Source: Nitrospira sp.
Lineage (GTDB): Bacteria; Nitrospirota; Nitrospiria; Nitrospirales; Nitrospiraceae
Reading direction: 5' to 3'
NCBI GenBank assembly: GCA_005116895.1
Contig: SWDO01000007.1
Span: forward strand, 1-50,327
DNA length: 50,327 bases
Below the pieces are notes generated by a model. The model saw only the letters and a program-made list of their open reading frames with translations. It did not search any database and was not told the DNA's origin. The translations under genes were made by a program, and so were the position numbers. Numbering within the stretch: position 1 is the first letter of the stretch; every line of letters begins with the position of its first letter. Positions 32,695-44,278 of this stretch are shown piece by piece.

Positions 32695-32805
32695 AATTAT
32701 CCACCTTTGAATCCGTCCTATCTGCCATTGATACGTGGTGATTGACTATTCGGTCTATAGCACGACGAAACTGATGATTGGCCAGTTTGGAGGGCTTGTG
32801 GCTCA

Positions 32806-33015
32806 CTAGCAGGGTTTCTTTTTCCCTTGCATGCGTGCCTGTTCCAGCTCAGTTTGTTGGCGGATGTGGTCGAGTTGAAGCTGAAACTGCCGCTCCCGCG
32901 CATCATTCAAGAGCGGAGGCCGCCCACTCCCTCCCATTCCATCGTTCCCTGCTGCCTGGACCACCATCGTAGTAAGGACGGCACCGACCGTGATGCCAAG
33001 GATGAAGTTTCGCAT
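32806..33015 (-). CDS. Small secreted protein, 69 aa
   Basis: The ATG at 33015 begins a signal-like helix (NFILGITVGAVLTTMVVQAAG). A Gly-rich stretch follows (NDGMGGSGRP), then a charged helix (DARERQFQLQLDHIRQQTE) and a basic end with a lone Cys. GAAAGGAG is about 14 bases upstream, which is a long spacing. It could stay anchored by its first helix. The family is unknown. It lies divergent from the NHL-repeat gene. Confidence 0.6.
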   Translation of the reverse strand: MRNFILGITVGAVLTTMVVQAAGNDGMGGSGRPPLLNDARERQFQLQLDHIRQQTELEQARMQGKKKPC

Positions 33016-33200
33016 CGTTTTTTCTGTTGTGCTCCTTTCTATCTAGAAACCCCTAACTACCATGCAAAATTGCCTGGAGAAGAGAGCCCTCTGATCACGG
33101 ACTTCGCCTCGGGGAACCGTTGCATTGTAATCGATCCAACGACGGATACCATAGGGCTCATTTTCAAGACGTCATTCTCCAAGACATTGAGGCTGTTGCC

Positions 33201-33230
33201 TTGACTCTATTTCCGTCGCTTTGCTAGAGT
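33201..33230 (+). promoter_or_regulatory. Possible promoter for the NHL-repeat gene
   Basis: TTGACT at 33201-33206 and TAGAGT at 33225-33230 are 18 bases apart, about 80 bases before the start at 33308. The -10 box is a partial match only. Confidence 0.3.
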
Positions 33231-33307
33231 GGTCAACCCAAGTCTAAATGATTGAAAGTTCCGCTGTTTCTGAATCGTTTCCACGAGCAATCTGAGGCAA
33301 CACCGTG

Positions 33308-36274
33308 ATGAAAGCCTGGCTTTTTGACAATATGTTTCAATTCGATCGGTCCCCCATCCGTATCGATGGGCTTCAGGGAGAGTGGGGTGCCGGAGATTCA
33401 GTGGTGGAGGAAGAAGAGCTGCCGTCACCTCCGCAACACGTTCATGCCAAGCCCGGCAATGGACGTATTACCGTCACGTGGGATCCGGTTCCGGATGCCA
33501 TGTACTACAATCTCTACTTTCAGACGTCCAAGGGCGTACAGATCAAATTCTCGGAACTGACTCGTCCCATCGCCGGCCCTGAAGATTTTAAGGGCGTGAT
33601 CGGTGTGAAGAAGGACAAGGCGACGTGTCTGGAGGGCGCCTCGAGTCCCTACGTCCATGATGACCTGGCCAACGGCACCTGTTACCACTATGTCGTCACC
33701 GTCGTCACCTCGAAGGGGGAAAGTCCTGAATCGAAAGAAGTGATGGCAATTCCATCGCCCTATCTCCTGGCCATGATTATTGGCTGTGAAGGAGTGGGCG
33801 ACGGGGAGTTGAACTCGCCCACGGGGATTGCGCTCGACAAGAACGGCAACATCTACGTGGCAGATACGGATAACCATTCGATCCAAAAATTCGATAAGAC
33901 TGGAACGTTCCTGGCTCGGTGGGGCGGTGAACCCAGTTCACAGGAAGGCCAGTTTTACTATCCCCGTGGTTTGGCGGTTGGACCGGACGATGTCGTCTAC
34001 GTGGCTGATAGCGGCAACAACCGGGTACAGAAGTTCGATCTCGAGGGTAACGCGCAGAAAGCATGGGGCAAGTTCGGGTTCGCCTGGCGGGGGGCCGATA
34101 TGGGCCGCTTCGATGTCCCCTGGGGCATTACCACGGATCAAGATGGCCATGTGTATGTCTCCGATACGAGCAACGCGCGGATCCAAAAATTTCAAGCCGA
34201 CGGCCAGCCGCTGTTGAAGTGGGGTCGTGACGGCAGCTTCGACGGCGCCTTCTTCTTTCCGCGCGGCGTGGCGGTTGATTTTATCGGCAATATTTATGTG
34301 GCCGATGAAAGTAATAATCGCATCCAAAAATTCGATGCCCGAGGAAGCTTCTTGACGAAATGGGGCCGAGAAGGCCAGGGACCCGGACAGTTTAAGTCAC
34401 CATGGGGCATCGCGTGTGATGCGCTCGGCAACGTCTATGTCGTCGACAGCGGCAACCATCGAATTCAGAAGTTCGACGGCAACGGGACGTTTCTGTGCTC
34501 ATTTGGGAACCGAGGGAAAACAGAGGGACAGGTCAATTTTCCCTATGGCATCGCGGTCGATAAGGAAGGCTGCGTGTTCGTCGTCGATAGCGGCAATCAC
34601 CGTGTCCTGAAATATGTGCCGACCGAAGAAGAGATGAATCGTGGGAAGGACCAGCCTGCGCACCCAGTGGAGGCCGGGGCGGTGCAGCCACCCCGCAGCC
34701 TTGCCGTCAAGGCCGGCGATACGGAAGTCTTTCTGAGTTGGATGGAGGTGCCTGGCGCGCAGGCCTACAATCTCTATTTCAGTACCTCGCCGCATGTCAC
34801 GATAGAGGGGGCGACGAAGATCGAAGGCGTAACGACCCCTTACACGCACGAAGGTCTCACTAACGATACGCCCTATTTTTATGCTGTGACCGCGTCGTTC
34901 GAAGATGGAGCGGAAAGCGGACTCTCGGAAGAAGTCACGGCGATACCCGTGCTCATCGATATCACGGCGCCGCAAAATCCTTACGCGGTGATCAATCACG
35001 GGGCCTTCATGACCAACTCGGCCGAAGTCGTGGTGACGATTTCGGCAACCGATTTGGATACAGGAGTCGGGGCCTATTTTATTTCTGAAAGTCCGTTGAC
35101 GCCTGTGGCTGGCACGCCTGGGTGGGTGGATGTGACATCGGCGATCAAGTTCGGAGCCACGATTCCATTCATTCTCTCGCCTGGAGATGGGCACAAAACC
35201 ATTTATGTGTGGTTCAAAGATATCGGCAACAATGTCTCCACGCCGGCCAGCACGACTATTTTGGTCAATACGTCTGGCTATCTGTGCGTGTCGAAGTGGG
35301 GGAAGCCGGGGCGGGGTGCGTCGTTGTTGCACGGCGGAGAGTTTATCGCGCCGATGTACGGACTGTGCGCCGATCAACAAGGATCGCTGTTTGTCGTCGA
35401 CAACGGCAACAATCGTGTGCAGAAGTTCGATAATGCGGGGAACTTCATCATTCTGTGGGGGAGTTTTGGTTCGGCCAATGCGAATTTTCACAATCCCACC
35501 GGTATTGCCTGCGACGGCAAGGGCGATGTCTGGGTGGTGGATACCAATAATCACCGGGTTCAAAAGTTCGACGGGAAGCTCGGTGGGTACATGATGAAGT
35601 TCGGTTCGCCTGGAAACGGCGAAGGACAGTTCAATGCTCCCTGGGGGATTGCGGTCGACCGCGTGCGCGGCTACATCTACGTCGTCGATAGCGCCAATTT
35701 CCGCGTGCAGAAATTCGACATGTCCGGTGAGTTCATCATGGCCTGGGGCAGCTTCGGTAACGGTGACGGGCAGTTCTATTTCCCTCGCGGCGTGGCCGTC
35801 GATCAAGAGGATGGGACGGTCTATGTCGTCGATATGGGCAATCACCGCATCCAGAAATTTGACACCAGTACCAATGTCTTGCCGCAGCTATTAACGAAGT
35901 GGGGAGGCAGTTCAGCCGCCGGGCATGCCAGCAGTGCTCTGGCGCAGGAGGCGGGACAATTGCGCTCGCCCTGGGGCATCACCGTCGACGGAGCCGGACA
36001 TCTCTACGTGACGGATACGGGGAATCATCGGATTGAAAAGTTCGACCGCGAGGGCAATTTCATCACCCAGTGGGGCGGGTTTGGCAACGGCGACGGGCAA
36101 TTCAATTTTCCCTACGGGGTCGCCGTCGATGCGAAGGGGAGCGTCTTTGTCGTAGACAGCGGCAACACGCGGGTGCAGCAGTTCATGCCGGCGGACGAGG
36201 GCAGCGAGCGGTTGCAAGGCGAGGCGGAGGAGCTGGCCGAGGTGGAGAACGCGCAACGAACGCAGAACGTGTGA
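33308..36274 (+). CDS. Two-propeller NHL-repeat protein with fibronectin type III domains
   Basis: A 988-residue protein (ATG 33308; a GTG lies one codon earlier). A fibronectin III domain at about 42-140 ([20 protein letters not shown]) precedes six NHL repeats of the type [25 protein letters not shown]. A second FN3 domain ([20 protein letters not shown]) and an Ig-like domain follow, then six more NHL repeats. Each set of six should close a beta-propeller. No signal peptide is visible, although FN3 and NHL proteins often work outside the cell. The C-terminus is a charged helix. NHL propellers bind protein, RNA or sugar, so no ligand can be named. guaB begins ten bases downstream. Confidence 0.85.
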   Translation: MKAWLFDNMFQFDRSPIRIDGLQGEWGAGDSVVEEEELPSPPQHVHAKPGNGRITVTWDPVPDAMYYNLYFQTSKGVQIKFSELTRPIAGPEDFKGVIGVKKDKATCLEGASSPYVHDDLANGTCYHYVVTVVTSKGESPESKEVMAIPSPYLLAMIIGCEGVGDGELNSPTGIALDKNGNIYVADTDNHSIQKFDKTGTFLARWGGEPSSQEGQFYYPRGLAVGPDDVVYVADSGNNRVQKFDLEGNAQKAWGKFGFAWRGADMGRFDVPWGITTDQDGHVYVSDTSNARIQKFQADGQPLLKWGRDGSFDGAFFFPRGVAVDFIGNIYVADESNNRIQKFDARGSFLTKWGREGQGPGQFKSPWGIACDALGNVYVVDSGNHRIQKFDGNGTFLCSFGNRGKTEGQVNFPYGIAVDKEGCVFVVDSGNHRVLKYVPTEEEMNRGKDQPAHPVEAGAVQPPRSLAVKAGDTEVFLSWMEVPGAQAYNLYFSTSPHVTIEGATKIEGVTTPYTHEGLTNDTPYFYAVTASFEDGAESGLSEEVTAIPVLIDITAPQNPYAVINHGAFMTNSAEVVVTISATDLDTGVGAYFISESPLTPVAGTPGWVDVTSAIKFGATIPFILSPGDGHKTIYVWFKDIGNNVSTPASTTILVNTSGYLCVSKWGKPGRGASLLHGGEFIAPMYGLCADQQGSLFVVDNGNNRVQKFDNAGNFIILWGSFGSANANFHNPTGIACDGKGDVWVVDTNNHRVQKFDGKLGGYMMKFGSPGNGEGQFNAPWGIAVDRVRGYIYVVDSANFRVQKFDMSGEFIMAWGSFGNGDGQFYFPRGVAVDQEDGTVYVVDMGNHRIQKFDTSTNVLPQLLTKWGGSSAAGHASSALAQEAGQLRSPWGITVDGAGHLYVTDTGNHRIEKFDREGNFITQWGGFGNGDGQFNFPYGVAVDAKGSVFVVDSGNTRVQQFMPADEGSERLQGEAEELAEVENAQRTQNV

Positions 36275-36284
36275 AGAGGGAGCG

Positions 36285-37751
36285 ATGCTTGATAAAGAAC
36301 CGCGACTCGGACTGACGTACGACGACGTGGTCCTCGTGCCGGCCAAGTCGAAGATTGTGCCCAATGAAGTCGATACCAGCACCTATGTGTCGCGGAATAT
36401 ACGGATCAATATCCCGCTCGTCAGCGCGGCCATGGATACCGTGACGGAGTCTCGGTTGGCGATTGCGATGGCGCGCGAAGGGGGAATCGGGATCATCCAT
36501 CGCGTGTTGTCTCCGGAAGATCAGGCGACGGAAGTGGATAAGGTCAAGAAGTCTGAAAGCGGAATGATCCTCGACCCCGTCACGATTTCTCCCGACGAAA
36601 CGATTCGAGACGCGTACCAACTCATGGCGAAGTATCGGATCTCGGGTATCCCCGTCACCAAAGGGCGCAAGCTGGTCGGGATTCTCACCAACCGCGATCT
36701 CAGATTTGAAACCAGGATGGAGCTGAAGGTGGCGCAGGTGATGAAGCGAGACCGGTTGATCACGGCGCCGGAAGGCACCAGTCTGGAGAAGGCGAAAGAG
36801 ATTCTGCATGAGCACCGGATTGAAAAATTACCGGTGGTGAACAAACAATTTGAACTCAAAGGGCTCATTACCATTAAAGATATCGAAAAGCGGGTCAAGT
36901 ATCCCAACGCCTGCAAGGATGGCCATGGGCGCTTACGGGTCGGGGCGGCGGTGGGTGTTGGACCGGAGACTGAAGAACGGGTGACGCTGCTCAAGAGATC
37001 CGGCGTGGACCTTGTTGTGATCGATACGGCGCACGGCCATTCGCAAGCCGTGTTGGATACGGCGAAGATGATCAAGAAACTGTATCCGGCTCTCGAACTG
37101 GTCGTGGGAAACATTGGCACAGCAGAGGCAGCCAAAGACCTTCTCAAAGCCGGAGTCGATGCGGTCAAGGTTGGGGTCGGACCAGGATCGATTTGTACGA
37201 CGCGGATCGTGTCGGGTGCCGGAATGCCGCAGCTGACTGCCATCGCGGATTGCGCAAAAGTGTTAACTGGCAGCGGTGTGCCGATTATTGCCGATGGCGG
37301 CATCAAGTTCTCAGGCGATATTACAAAGGCCTTAGCTGCTGGGGCGTCGTCTGTGATGCTTGGTGGACTCTTTGCTGGAACAGAAGAGTCTCCGGGTGAA
37401 ACGGTGCTCTATCAAGCCAGGACTTACAAGGTCTATCGCGGCATGGGCTCCATCGGAGCGATGGAGCGAGGGGGCGGGGATCGGTATGGACAAGGAGGAC
37501 GCCCGGCTCAGAAACTGGTGCCTGAAGGGATCGAAGGCCGTGTGCCCTATAAAGGTTCGATGGCTGCCGTGGTGTATCAGCTAGTCGGCGGTGTGCGATC
37601 AGGACTGGGTTACTGTGGCTGTAAGACGATTGTCGATTTGCAACGGAATGCCACGTTCATCAGACAATCCGTGGCCGGCCTCCGTGAGAGCCATGTGCAT
37701 GACGTGATCATTACCAAAGAGGCGCCAAACTATCGGATGGATTGGGAATAG
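36285..37751 (+). CDS. guaB: IMP dehydrogenase
   Basis: A 488-residue enzyme of normal length that oxidises IMP to XMP with NAD, the committed step to GMP. The start [13 protein letters not shown] is typical. A CBS-domain pair sits at about 95-205 ([24 protein letters not shown]). The catalytic loop GPGSICTTR has Cys304, and the flap region has GMGSIGAM and later a GRVPYKGS segment. AGGGAG lies just before the ATG. It is followed by guaA, with an intergenic stretch between that has degenerate repeats. Confidence 0.97.
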   Translation: MLDKEPRLGLTYDDVVLVPAKSKIVPNEVDTSTYVSRNIRINIPLVSAAMDTVTESRLAIAMAREGGIGIIHRVLSPEDQATEVDKVKKSESGMILDPVTISPDETIRDAYQLMAKYRISGIPVTKGRKLVGILTNRDLRFETRMELKVAQVMKRDRLITAPEGTSLEKAKEILHEHRIEKLPVVNKQFELKGLITIKDIEKRVKYPNACKDGHGRLRVGAAVGVGPETEERVTLLKRSGVDLVVIDTAHGHSQAVLDTAKMIKKLYPALELVVGNIGTAEAAKDLLKAGVDAVKVGVGPGSICTTRIVSGAGMPQLTAIADCAKVLTGSGVPIIADGGIKFSGDITKALAAGASSVMLGGLFAGTEESPGETVLYQARTYKVYRGMGSIGAMERGGGDRYGQGGRPAQKLVPEGIEGRVPYKGSMAAVVYQLVGGVRSGLGYCGCKTIVDLQRNATFIRQSVAGLRESHVHDVIITKEAPNYRMDWE

Positions 37752-37899
37752 CTCTGCGTGAAACGTCTCTCGTGCAAGCGTTCGGGGTTTCAACTTTCTC
37801 GTTTCATGTTGTCCTCAAAATTTCAGTGGTCCGAAATGATCAACGTGAAACCTGGACGTAGACACTAGAAACTTCGAGCTCGGACGAACGACGATCTCC
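37752..37899. repeat. Degenerate GTGAAACGT-type intergenic repeat
   Basis: Copies of GTGAAACG and its relatives occur here (37758, 37843 and, inverted, near 37799). A similar motif lies at 25866. They look like worn copies of a short repeat, without coding capacity. guaA starts just after. Confidence 0.3.
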
Positions 37900-39456
37900 A
37901 TGGAACTTTGGCACAATAGAATTCTGGTCCTCGACTTCGGGTCGCAGTACACACAATTGATCGCCCGCCGCATTCGTGAAGCCAAGGTCTACTCGCAAAT
38001 TCTCCCTTGTACGGTTCCATTGGCGACGATTCTTGCGTATCGGCCGCAAGGTATTGTCCTGTCCGGGGGGCCCTCCAGTGTCTACGAAAAGAACGCGCCG
38101 CTTGTCTCCAAGGAACTCTTTGATCAGAACATTCCAATCCTTGGCATCTGCTATGGCATGCAGTTGGTGACGCATTTGTCAGGCGGGAAGGTCGTCAAAG
38201 CGCCGCATCGAGAATATGGCCGGGCGGATGTGCTGATCGATGACCGCAGCGATCTCTTTAAAGGCATCGGCGCTGGTGGTTCCTCGGTGGTGTGGATGTC
38301 CCATGGAGACCGGATCGAGCGCATGCCGAAGGGGTTCCGGTCCATCGCCCATACAAGCAACTCGCCGGTTGCGGCCATGAAGTCGGAGGATGCGCAGCGG
38401 CGGATCTATTGCCTGCAGTTCCATCCGGAAGTCGCGCATACGCCGGAAGGAGCGACGATGCTCCGCAACTTTGTCTATGAGATTTGTGGCTGCACGCCGA
38501 CCTGGACCATGCAGTCCTACGTGGAGCAGGGGGTGAATCAGATCCGCGAGCAGGTCGGAAAAGATCGCGTGATCTGCGCGCTGAGCGGCGGAGTCGATTC
38601 GTCGGTCGCGGCGGCTCTTACGCATCGTGCCATCGGGGACCAGTTGACCTGCATCTTCGTCGATAACGGGGTGCTCCGGGCGGGCGAACGTGACCAGGTG
38701 AAGAAGACTCTTGCGTCGCAGATGCATCTCAATCTTCGGGTGCTCGATCGGACGACACAGTTCCTGGACGGTTTGAAGGGCGTCACCGATCCCGAGCGGA
38801 AGCGCAAAATCATCGGGCGCTTGTTCATCAAGATTTTCGATGCCGAGTCCAAGAAGCTGAAGGGCGTCAAGTACTTGGTGCAGGGGACACTCTATCCTGA
38901 TGTCATTGAGAGCGTGAGTTTCAAGGGGCCGTCAGCTACGATCAAGACGCATCATAATGTCGGTGGGCTGCCAGCCCGGATGAAGTTGAAGTTGATCGAG
39001 CCGCTTCGGGAATTATTCAAGGACGAAGTGCGGGTGTTGGGGACTGAACTGGGCTTGCCGGATGAGATCGTCTGGCGACAGCCGTTCCCCGGCCCCGGTC
39101 TTGCCATCTGCGTGCTTGGCTCCGTGACGAAGGAGCGATTGGCGATTCTCCGTGGAGCGGAGATGATCGTCGATCAGGAAATTCGCGGCGCGGGGCTCTA
39201 CCGGGACATCTGGCAATTCTTCGCCGTGCTCTTGCCGATCCGCACCGTCGGCGTCATGGGCGATCAGCGGACCTATGATAATGTCGTGGCGATCCGTGCG
39301 GTGACCAGCGTTGACGGGATGACCGCCGACTGGGCCACTATCCCAAACGATGTCTTGGGCCGGATGTCGAGCCGGATTATCAATGAAGTGAAGGGCGTGA
39401 ATCGAGTGGTGTATGACGTCAGCTCGAAACCGCCGAGCACTATAGAATGGGAGTAA
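37900..39456 (+). CDS. guaA: GMP synthase (glutamine-hydrolysing)
   Basis: A 518-residue enzyme with both domains. The N-terminal glutaminase has GICYGMQ with catalytic Cys84 and [10 protein letters not shown] with the active His and Glu. The synthetase part has the PP-loop [13 protein letters not shown] and the usual dimerisation domain. It ends [16 protein letters not shown], the standard family ending. It aminates XMP to GMP, the step after guaB, so the two adjacent genes make the whole GMP branch. Confidence 0.97.
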   Translation: MELWHNRILVLDFGSQYTQLIARRIREAKVYSQILPCTVPLATILAYRPQGIVLSGGPSSVYEKNAPLVSKELFDQNIPILGICYGMQLVTHLSGGKVVKAPHREYGRADVLIDDRSDLFKGIGAGGSSVVWMSHGDRIERMPKGFRSIAHTSNSPVAAMKSEDAQRRIYCLQFHPEVAHTPEGATMLRNFVYEICGCTPTWTMQSYVEQGVNQIREQVGKDRVICALSGGVDSSVAAALTHRAIGDQLTCIFVDNGVLRAGERDQVKKTLASQMHLNLRVLDRTTQFLDGLKGVTDPERKRKIIGRLFIKIFDAESKKLKGVKYLVQGTLYPDVIESVSFKGPSATIKTHHNVGGLPARMKLKLIEPLRELFKDEVRVLGTELGLPDEIVWRQPFPGPGLAICVLGSVTKERLAILRGAEMIVDQEIRGAGLYRDIWQFFAVLLPIRTVGVMGDQRTYDNVVAIRAVTSVDGMTADWATIPNDVLGRMSSRIINEVKGVNRVVYDVSSKPPSTIEWE

Positions 39457-39556
39457 AAAGCGTGAGGGGTAATGGGTGGACGGTAGATATGAGTCGAGCG
39501 TAGGAATATGGAGCACTCTGCTCACCTCACTCCTGACGCCTTACGCCTAACGAGTT
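39457..39556. repeat. Imperfect palindromic intergenic sequence before rluB
   Basis: AGCGTGAGGGG at the left and CTCACTCCTGACGCC at the right are related as imperfect inverted repeats over about 95 bases, with a partly paired middle. It has no coding sequence. It resembles small non-coding repeats common in this kind of genome, but I have only one copy in view. Confidence 0.3.
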
Positions 39557-40402
39557 ATGGAAATTAGACTTCAAAAGCTTATCGCCAGCACGGGGCTCTC
39601 GTCTCGCCGAAAGGCTGAGATGCTCATCGCGTCAGGCCGAGTATCGGTGAACGGCAAGGTCGTCACGGAACTTGGCACGAAGGTCAACCCTGCTCTCGAT
39701 CACGTGAAAGTGGACGGGAAGCACCTGACCTCGGCACAGCCGTTTGTGTATTTGATGCTGCACAAACCCAAGAACGTCATGTCGACGTTGGACGATCCCG
39801 GTGGGAGAGACACCGTGAAGCACTTTCTTCATGGTGTGTCCGTGCGGGTGTTCCCGGTTGGCCGCTTGGATTTTGACAGTGAAGGACTGATGCTGCTCAC
39901 CAATAATGGTGAGTTGGCGCAGGCCCTCCTGCATCCGCGCTATCATGTGCCCAAGACCTATCTGATTAAGGTCAAAGGTGTGCTGACAGATGCCGAGATC
40001 AGCCAACTCCAGCACGGAGTCAAACTCGAGGATGGCATGACGAGTCCGGCGGTGGTCAAGAAGATCAAGAGAGCCGAGGCGAACTCCTGGCTGGAGATCA
40101 CGATTCGGGAAGGCCGCAAGCATCAAGTGAAACGCATGTTGGAATCCGTGGGGCATCTGGTGATCAAGCTGATGCGGGTCAGGATGGGGCCACTGGCGCT
40201 TGGCCATCTGGAGCCCGGCGAGTTTCGCTTCCTTACCGATCGAGAAGCCAATGCCTTGCGCGAACTGGTTGAAGAACGCGTGACCTCGGTCGAAAATGGA
40301 GAAGAGCCGAAGGTTGGTCCCAAGCGGCTGGTTAGGCGCGAGGGCTGGGCGAGACCGCTCAAGACCAAGAAGTATGTTGGCAAGAAAGCGAGAACGGTAT
40401 GA
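39557..40402 (+). CDS. rluB: Ribosomal large subunit pseudouridine synthase B-type
   Basis: A 281-residue RluB/RsuA-family enzyme. Residues 1-50 form an S4 RNA-binding domain ([21 protein letters not shown]). The catalytic Asp is D105 in [17 protein letters not shown]. The [15 protein letters not shown] segment contacts RNA and is conserved. RluB modifies one uridine (2605, E. coli numbering) of 23S rRNA; a related RsuA specificity (16S U516) cannot be wholly excluded. A basic C-terminal tail is likely flexible. Its stop overlaps the aspS start by four bases. Confidence 0.88.
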   Translation: MEIRLQKLIASTGLSSRRKAEMLIASGRVSVNGKVVTELGTKVNPALDHVKVDGKHLTSAQPFVYLMLHKPKNVMSTLDDPGGRDTVKHFLHGVSVRVFPVGRLDFDSEGLMLLTNNGELAQALLHPRYHVPKTYLIKVKGVLTDAEISQLQHGVKLEDGMTSPAVVKKIKRAEANSWLEITIREGRKHQVKRMLESVGHLVIKLMRVRMGPLALGHLEPGEFRFLTDREANALRELVEERVTSVENGEEPKVGPKRLVRREGWARPLKTKKYVGKKARTV

Positions 40403-42162
40403 ACATCCGCACACATCGCTGCGGCGAGTTGAAGAAGCAACATGTAGGGCAGACCGTTGTGCTGAACGGCTGGGTCCAGCGACGGCGTGATCATGGCGTG
40501 GTGATCTTTATTGATCTTCGTGACCGGACTGGCATTACACAGGTTGTCTTCAACGCAGAACGAAATCTCGCGGTTCACCAGGCCGCCCATGCGCTTCGTA
40601 GCGAGTGCGTCGTGTCGGTCTCGGGGCAGGTCATGGCGCGGCCGGATGAGTCAAAGAATCCAGACCTCTCGACTGGCGAAGTTGAAATCTTTGTCGATGC
40701 GGTGGAGATTCTGAATGAGGCCAAGACCCCGCCATTTGTGATCGAAGACGATGCAGAAGTCACAGAAGCGATTCGGTTGAAGTATCGATTCCTGGACCTT
40801 CGTCGGCCTAGGATGCAGCAGCTGTTGAGTCTCCGTCATGGTGTTACGCAGGCCACGAGGGAGTTCGTGAATGCGGAAGGATTCCTGGAGGTGGAGACGC
40901 CGATTTTGACGAAAAGTACGCCGGAAGGCGCCAGAGATTATTTGGTGCCGAGCCGCGTCAATGCCGGACAGTTCTTTGCGCTGCCGCAATCACCGCAACT
41001 CTTCAAGCAGGTGCTGATGGTGAGCGGCGTCGATCGGTACTATCAGATCGCGCGCTGTTTCCGAGACGAAGATCTTCGGAACGATCGGCAGCCGGAGTTT
41101 ACCCAGATCGACCTGGAACTGTCGTTCGTGGATCGGGAGCAAGTCATGAGCCTCATGGAGCGCATGATTGTCACGATCTTCGATAAGGTCGGCGGTGTGC
41201 AGTTGCCGACACCATTTCCAAGGATGACCTATGCGGAAGCCATGGGCCGGTATGGGTCCGACAAACCGGATCTTCGCTTCGAGATGCCGCTCTATGACAT
41301 GACGGCATTCGGTGCCGCGAGTGAGTTTAAGGTCTTTAAGGATGCGGCGACCAAGGGTGGGATGGTCAAGGCGCTGATCGTGAAAGGTGGCGCGACCCTG
41401 TCTCGTACTCGAATCGATGCCTTGGGTGAAACGGCCAAGAGCTTCGGGGCCAAGGGCCTCGCCTGGCTGAAGTTGACGCCTGAAGGCCAGCTGGAGTCCG
41501 TCATTGCGAAGTTTTTGGATGCGAAGGCCTTTGCGGAGGCTCTGCCGGAGGCGAAACCTGGTGACTTGGTCCTATTCGGCGCAGATAAGCCGGCGGTCGT
41601 GCACGACGTGATGGGGCGGATCAGGCTTCTCTTGGGTGAAGAGTTGAAGCTGATCGACACCGCAGCCTGGAGACCGCTGTGGGTGATCGATTTCCCCATG
41701 CTGGATTACGACCAAGAACAGAAGCGATACGTGGCCATGCACCATCCCTTCACGGCGCCGCTCGATGAGGATCTGCCGTTGTTGGAGTCCGAACCCCTGA
41801 AAGTGCGAGCCAAGGCCTATGACATGGTGCTGAACGGTAGTGAAATCGGCGGTGGCAGCATTCGTATTCACCGCAGCAATGTGCAGAGCAAAGTGTTCGA
41901 TCTGCTTGGGATCGGCAAGGAGGATGCAGCGGTCAAGTTTGGATTTCTGCTGGAGGCGCTGGAGTATGGTGCTCCTCCGCATGGTGGGATCGCATTCGGA
42001 CTAGATCGCTTGGTGATGTTGCTGGGCCACGCCGATTCAATCCGCGACGTCATCGCGTTCCCCAAGACTCAGCGGGCGCAATGCCCATTGACCGACGCGC
42101 CCTCGGCTGTGGCTGCTGATCAACTCAAGGAATTGCGCATCAAGCTGGATCTAGTCGAGTAG
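40399..42162 (+). CDS. aspS: Aspartate-tRNA ligase, bacterial type
   Basis: A 587-residue class II synthetase of bacterial length. The N-terminal OB-fold binds the anticodon ([24 protein letters not shown]). Motif 2 is [18 protein letters not shown], motif 3 is [13 protein letters not shown], and the bacterial GAD insertion lies at about 285-410. It loads aspartate on tRNA-Asp; whether it also charges tRNA-Asn cannot be told by eye. Its ATG overlaps the rluB stop (ATGA), and aroC follows 15 bases on. Confidence 0.96.
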   Translation: MNIRTHRCGELKKQHVGQTVVLNGWVQRRRDHGVVIFIDLRDRTGITQVVFNAERNLAVHQAAHALRSECVVSVSGQVMARPDESKNPDLSTGEVEIFVDAVEILNEAKTPPFVIEDDAEVTEAIRLKYRFLDLRRPRMQQLLSLRHGVTQATREFVNAEGFLEVETPILTKSTPEGARDYLVPSRVNAGQFFALPQSPQLFKQVLMVSGVDRYYQIARCFRDEDLRNDRQPEFTQIDLELSFVDREQVMSLMERMIVTIFDKVGGVQLPTPFPRMTYAEAMGRYGSDKPDLRFEMPLYDMTAFGAASEFKVFKDAATKGGMVKALIVKGGATLSRTRIDALGETAKSFGAKGLAWLKLTPEGQLESVIAKFLDAKAFAEALPEAKPGDLVLFGADKPAVVHDVMGRIRLLLGEELKLIDTAAWRPLWVIDFPMLDYDQEQKRYVAMHHPFTAPLDEDLPLLESEPLKVRAKAYDMVLNGSEIGGGSIRIHRSNVQSKVFDLLGIGKEDAAVKFGFLLEALEYGAPPHGGIAFGLDRLVMLLGHADSIRDVIAFPKTQRAQCPLTDAPSAVAADQLKELRIKLDLVE

Positions 42163-42177
42163 GGAGCGTGCCTCCAT

Positions 42178-43341
42178 ATGGCCGGTAATACATTCGGCAG
42201 AATCTTTACCGTCACCTCGTTCGGCGAGAGCCATGGACCCGCCATCGGGTGTGTCGTCGATGGATGCCCACCTGGACTCGCACTCTCGGCAGAAGATATC
42301 CAGCAGGACCTCGACCGGCGAAAGCCTGGGACCTCTCGCCATGTGACGCAGCGGCAGGAGTCGGATACCGTTGAAATTCTCTCAGGAGTGTTTGAGGGAA
42401 AGACGACGGGTACGCCGATCGCGCTGCTGATTCGTAACGAAGACCAGCGCAGCCGAGATTACGGCAACCTCGTTGATACGTTCCGTCCGGGCCATGCCGA
42501 CTATACCTATTGGCAGAAATACGGGATTCGTGATCACCGTGGAGGAGGACGCGCCTCGGCCCGCGAGACAGCGGTGCGCGTGGCAGCGGCCGCGATTGCA
42601 AGAAAATGGTTGTCAGAGAGATACGGCATCGCCATTCGAGGCTATCTGAGCCAGTTGGGGCCTCACGAGTTGCCATTCAAGGATTGGGAGGCGGTCAATC
42701 AGAATCCGTTTTTCTCTGCCGACCCGGATATGGTGCCCAAGCTCGAATCATTCATGGATGAGCTGCGCAAGGCTGGTGATTCAGTCGGGGCTAAGATCAC
42801 GACTATTGCCGAACAGGTGCCAGTTGGGTGGGGTGCGCCGGTCTATGCCAAGTTGGATTCAGATTTGGCTGCTGCGATGATGAGCATCAATGCGGTGAAG
42901 GCGGTCGAGATTGGGTCTGGTTTTGCATCAGTGGCTCAGCGAGGGTCCGAACATGGCGATGAACTGACGCCAGAGGGCTTTCTCTCCAACCATGCCGGCG
43001 GCATTCTCGGTGGCATTTCCACGGGGCAGGATGTTGTCGTGACAATCGGTATCAAGCCGACCTCGAGCATCCGCATTCCGCGCAAGTCGATCGACAAGCA
43101 AGGCAACCCGGTCATGGTGGAAACCAACGGCCGTCACGATCCCTGTGTCGGCATCCGTGCGACACCGATTGCCGAAGCCATGTTGGCACTGGTGCTGATG
43201 GACCATGCCTTGTTGCATCGCGCCCAAAATGCCGACGTGACGACGGCGACACCGAAAATAGCTGGCTCGATAAAACAGGCGATCTCACAGGGAAAAATTC
43301 AATCCGCCTCCAAGATCAATCCTGATCCTGCCGAAGCATGA
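42178..43341 (+). CDS. aroC: Chorismate synthase
   Basis: A 387-residue enzyme of the usual length, last step of the shikimate pathway (EPSP to chorismate, needing reduced FMN). Seen are [18 protein letters not shown] near the start, [45 protein letters not shown], and [15 protein letters not shown] in the C-terminal half. The frame begins at an ATG 15 bases after aspS. No other aro gene is in the window. Confidence 0.97.
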   Translation: MAGNTFGRIFTVTSFGESHGPAIGCVVDGCPPGLALSAEDIQQDLDRRKPGTSRHVTQRQESDTVEILSGVFEGKTTGTPIALLIRNEDQRSRDYGNLVDTFRPGHADYTYWQKYGIRDHRGGGRASARETAVRVAAAAIARKWLSERYGIAIRGYLSQLGPHELPFKDWEAVNQNPFFSADPDMVPKLESFMDELRKAGDSVGAKITTIAEQVPVGWGAPVYAKLDSDLAAAMMSINAVKAVEIGSGFASVAQRGSEHGDELTPEGFLSNHAGGILGGISTGQDVVVTIGIKPTSSIRIPRKSIDKQGNPVMVETNGRHDPCVGIRATPIAEAMLALVLMDHALLHRAQNADVTTATPKIAGSIKQAISQGKIQSASKINPDPAEA

Positions 43342-43402
43342 CGAGTCAGTTCCCGACTGCACACTGCTTTCTATAGGTGGAAGGTCGTGAGAGATATGGT
43401 TT

Positions 43403-43746
43403 CTACTGCGGTGCACGCCCATCAAACGCGCGAATCTCAACCGTCTGCAGGGTCGCGATTAAGCCTGAGTGGACCTGTTGCTCAATGAATGTAAGAAACC
43501 CCTCTACTCTCTCTCGGGAATCTAAAATCTCGATGGTAATAGGAAGGTCTTCAGCCAATCGTTCGATCTTGAAGGTGTGAATCACGCGGGTGTGGGGTCC
43601 GAAGCCATGAGCCCACGGTAGACGGTGGCTCCGGCGAGTTGTTGCGTGTGAGCCTGTGCAACGATCCATTCATAGAGAGGCCGCCCGGCGTGTTTATCGC
43701 TTTCCCCGACGTAGATTCTCAGTAGACATCCGTGCTCTATGCGCAT
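43403..43746 (-). pseudogene. DUF190 family protein, frameshifted
   Basis: The first part starts at the ATG at 43746 and reads LLRIYVGESDKHAGRPLYEWI and QLAGATVYRGLM, plainly DUF190. The rest, in another frame, reads GFGPHTRVIHTFKIERLAEDLPITIEI and continues to 43403. The two join if one G is added near 43605, where ATGGC should be ATGGGC. As it stands the frame ends seven codons after the shift. DUF190 genes are often next to crcB, as here: the crcB stop is four bases before this ATG. It is a pseudogene or a sequencing error. Confidence 0.82.
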
Positions 43747-43749
43747 CGA

Positions 43750-44175
43750 TCATTTCCAAAGTAGATAGGCAGTGGAGTAGCCGAGCCATACGGCAACGAG
43801 GCTCAGGAGTAGATGGCCGACGATATTTCCTCCGGCGAGCCACAGTTCTCCGTCACGCAGCAGGTTCATCGTTTCGTTGCCGAACGCCGAGAACGTGGTA
43901 AACCCTCCCAGTAGACCGACGATCAGAAAGGCCCGGGTTTCCCCGGAGAGGACACCTCGCTGATCGGCAAGCTCAGCTATAAATCCAACCAGCGCACATC
44001 CCACAAGATTGACGGCCAGGGTGCCGAATGGAAACTGGATGCTCTTGCTCAGCTGTTGTGCATAGCCGCTCACGAGGTAGCGCAAGATCGATCCGATGAA
44101 CCCGCCTGTGCCGATGAGAAATAGGGTACGCAGGATGGGACTCTCTCGAAAATGTGAGCGTGATTGCTGGGCCAT
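43750..44175 (-). CDS. crcB: CrcB-family fluoride ion exporter
   Basis: A 141-residue protein with four membrane helices. The family marks are GTGGFIGSILRYLVSGY, PFGTLAVNLVGCALVGF, and the GFTTFSAFGNET segment with the Phe box and Thr/Ser that line the pore. It works as an antiparallel dimer passing fluoride. I start at the ATG at 44175; an earlier start would add a Cys-rich unlike tail. It is followed by the broken DUF190 gene. No fluoride riboswitch core is visible in the leader. Confidence 0.88.
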   Translation of the reverse strand: MAQQSRSHFRESPILRTLFLIGTGGFIGSILRYLVSGYAQQLSKSIQFPFGTLAVNLVGCALVGFIAELADQRGVLSGETRAFLIVGLLGGFTTFSAFGNETMNLLRDGELWLAGGNIVGHLLLSLVAVWLGYSTAYLLWK

Positions 44176-44278
44176 TGTACCCAAGTAGCTTCGTCGAGTC
44201 ACGGAATTCACTATGGTTCTGGTGGAAGGCTCATAGTACAATCGCGACGCAAAGCAACTGAGGCAAAAGAATACACAC

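Noticed and set aside
34499..35845. Long open frame of 448 codons antisense to the NHL-repeat gene
   Set aside because: It is the mirror of the periodic NHL repeats. The plus-strand frame has clear domains and the antisense protein does not.
44176..44278. Fluoride riboswitch in front of crcB
   Set aside because: The leader on the minus strand has no GG-x-GATG core or the matching pseudoknot segments of the fluoride motif.
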